From assembly GCF_027925025.1 (NCBI RefSeq), contig NZ_AP027058.1, forward strand, positions 930,001 through 994,000: a DNA stretch of 64,000 bases, in the 5' to 3' direction. This stretch comes from Limnohabitans sp. MORI2 (GTDB taxonomy: Bacteria; Pseudomonadota; Gammaproteobacteria; Burkholderiales; Burkholderiaceae_C). Below the pieces are notes generated by a model that was not told where the DNA came from, searched no databases, and saw only the letters and a list, made by a program, of their open reading frames with translations. Below, piece after piece: positions 63,825 through 64,000 of this stretch; position 1 is the stretch's first letter, and each line of letters begins with the position of its first letter. A program made the translations under genes and the position numbers.

Positions 63825-64000
63825 TTATTTCTTCACATGCAAGCCGCACTCTTTGGCGGCCTCATCCTCCCACCACCAGCGACCCGCGCGAAACTCTTCG
63901 CCGAGACTGATGGCACGGGTGCAAGGTGCACAACCGATGCTGGGGAAAAACTGGTCGTGCAGGGGGTTGTAGTCCACGTTGTTCGTGGCGATGTAGTGCC
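63825..64000 (-). CDS. cysH: adenylyl-sulfate reductase, C-terminal part
   Basis: The last ~58 residues of the reductase are seen (N-terminus beyond the window): NPLHDQFFPSIGCAPCTRA and WWWEDEAAKECGLH. ECGLH carries the catalytic cysteine, and GCAPCT provides a C-x2-C of the [4Fe-4S] type, favouring APS rather than PAPS as substrate. That agrees with the absence of a CysC kinase here. It is upstream of cysD in the sulfate operon. Confidence 0.9.
   Translation of the reverse strand, partial: HYIATNNVDYNPLHDQFFPSIGCAPCTRAISLGEEFRAGRWWWEDEAAKECGLHVKK

Overview
The window looks like a chromosome segment of a betaproteobacterium of the order Burkholderiales, most likely family Comamonadaceae (Limnohabitans/Rhodoferax-like). 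That placement is inferred from the gene set and order: a cphA pair with the cyanophycin-associated ABC transporter and DUF1854 gene, Bug-type solute receptors, DUF6806, a malonate matRAB cluster, and grpE-dnaK-dnaJ. No rRNA or other phylogenetic marker is present to confirm it.

Layout. 0-5.4 kb: small conserved genes (DUF1330, DUF3297, a secreted adhesin-E-like protein), a Tat-exported beta-carbonic-anhydrase-like protein, a B12-type radical SAM protein, tRNA-Gly(GCC), a secreted tandem-repeat protein, tRNA-Leu(UAA) and a DUF6806 gene. 5.4-10.2 kb: class I fumarase, a small cytochrome c, ilvD and lgt. 10.3-15.1 kb: a malonate catabolic operon (GntR regulator, malonyl-CoA decarboxylase, Bug receptor, malonyl-CoA synthetase). 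15.1-23 kb: a cyanophycin cluster with two overlapping synthetase paralogues, and divergently an ABC exporter-like protein and a DUF1854 protein. 23-28.8 kb: a beta-CASP nuclease, dnaJ, dnaK, grpE behind a sigma-32-like promoter, and an FKBP isomerase. 28.9-35 kb: a second Bug receptor, an AEC carrier, arfB, selD, a CapA-like protein and a spermidine-synthase-like protein.

35.05-55.5 kb is a genomic island. The 3' 45 nt of tRNA-Asn plus five flanking bases (49 bp in all) recur as a direct repeat at 35054-35102 and 55448-55496, and the intact tRNA-Asn lies at the right end. No integrase or transposase is visible inside. Cargo: an MgtA-type Mg2+ ATPase with a fatty-acid-hydroxylase-like protein, cyclopropane fatty acid synthase, BON-domain proteins, a CDGSH protein next to a phasin-like protein, an outer-membrane barrel, a second P-type ATPase, an overlapping operon (CbpM-like, degenerate SRAP, Crp/Fnr, Ala-rich protein), two LuxR-type regulators, a second Crp/Fnr, a YqjD/YqjE-type pair and a curli/holdfast-like secretion locus (repeat subunit, small secreted protein, CsgG-like lipoprotein, Sel1 protein). 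CRP-like palindromes TGTGC-N6-GCACA stand before several of these units and may bind the island's own Crp/Fnr proteins. The cargo reads as an envelope, stress and surface-fibre package.

55.5-64 kb is chromosomal again. A TPP riboswitch precedes two tandem TonB-dependent receptors, which suggests uptake of thiamine or a precursor. Upstream are a ferredoxin-NADP reductase-like protein, a 7Fe-type ferredoxin and the sulfate assimilation genes cysH (partial), cysD and cysN, all on the minus strand.
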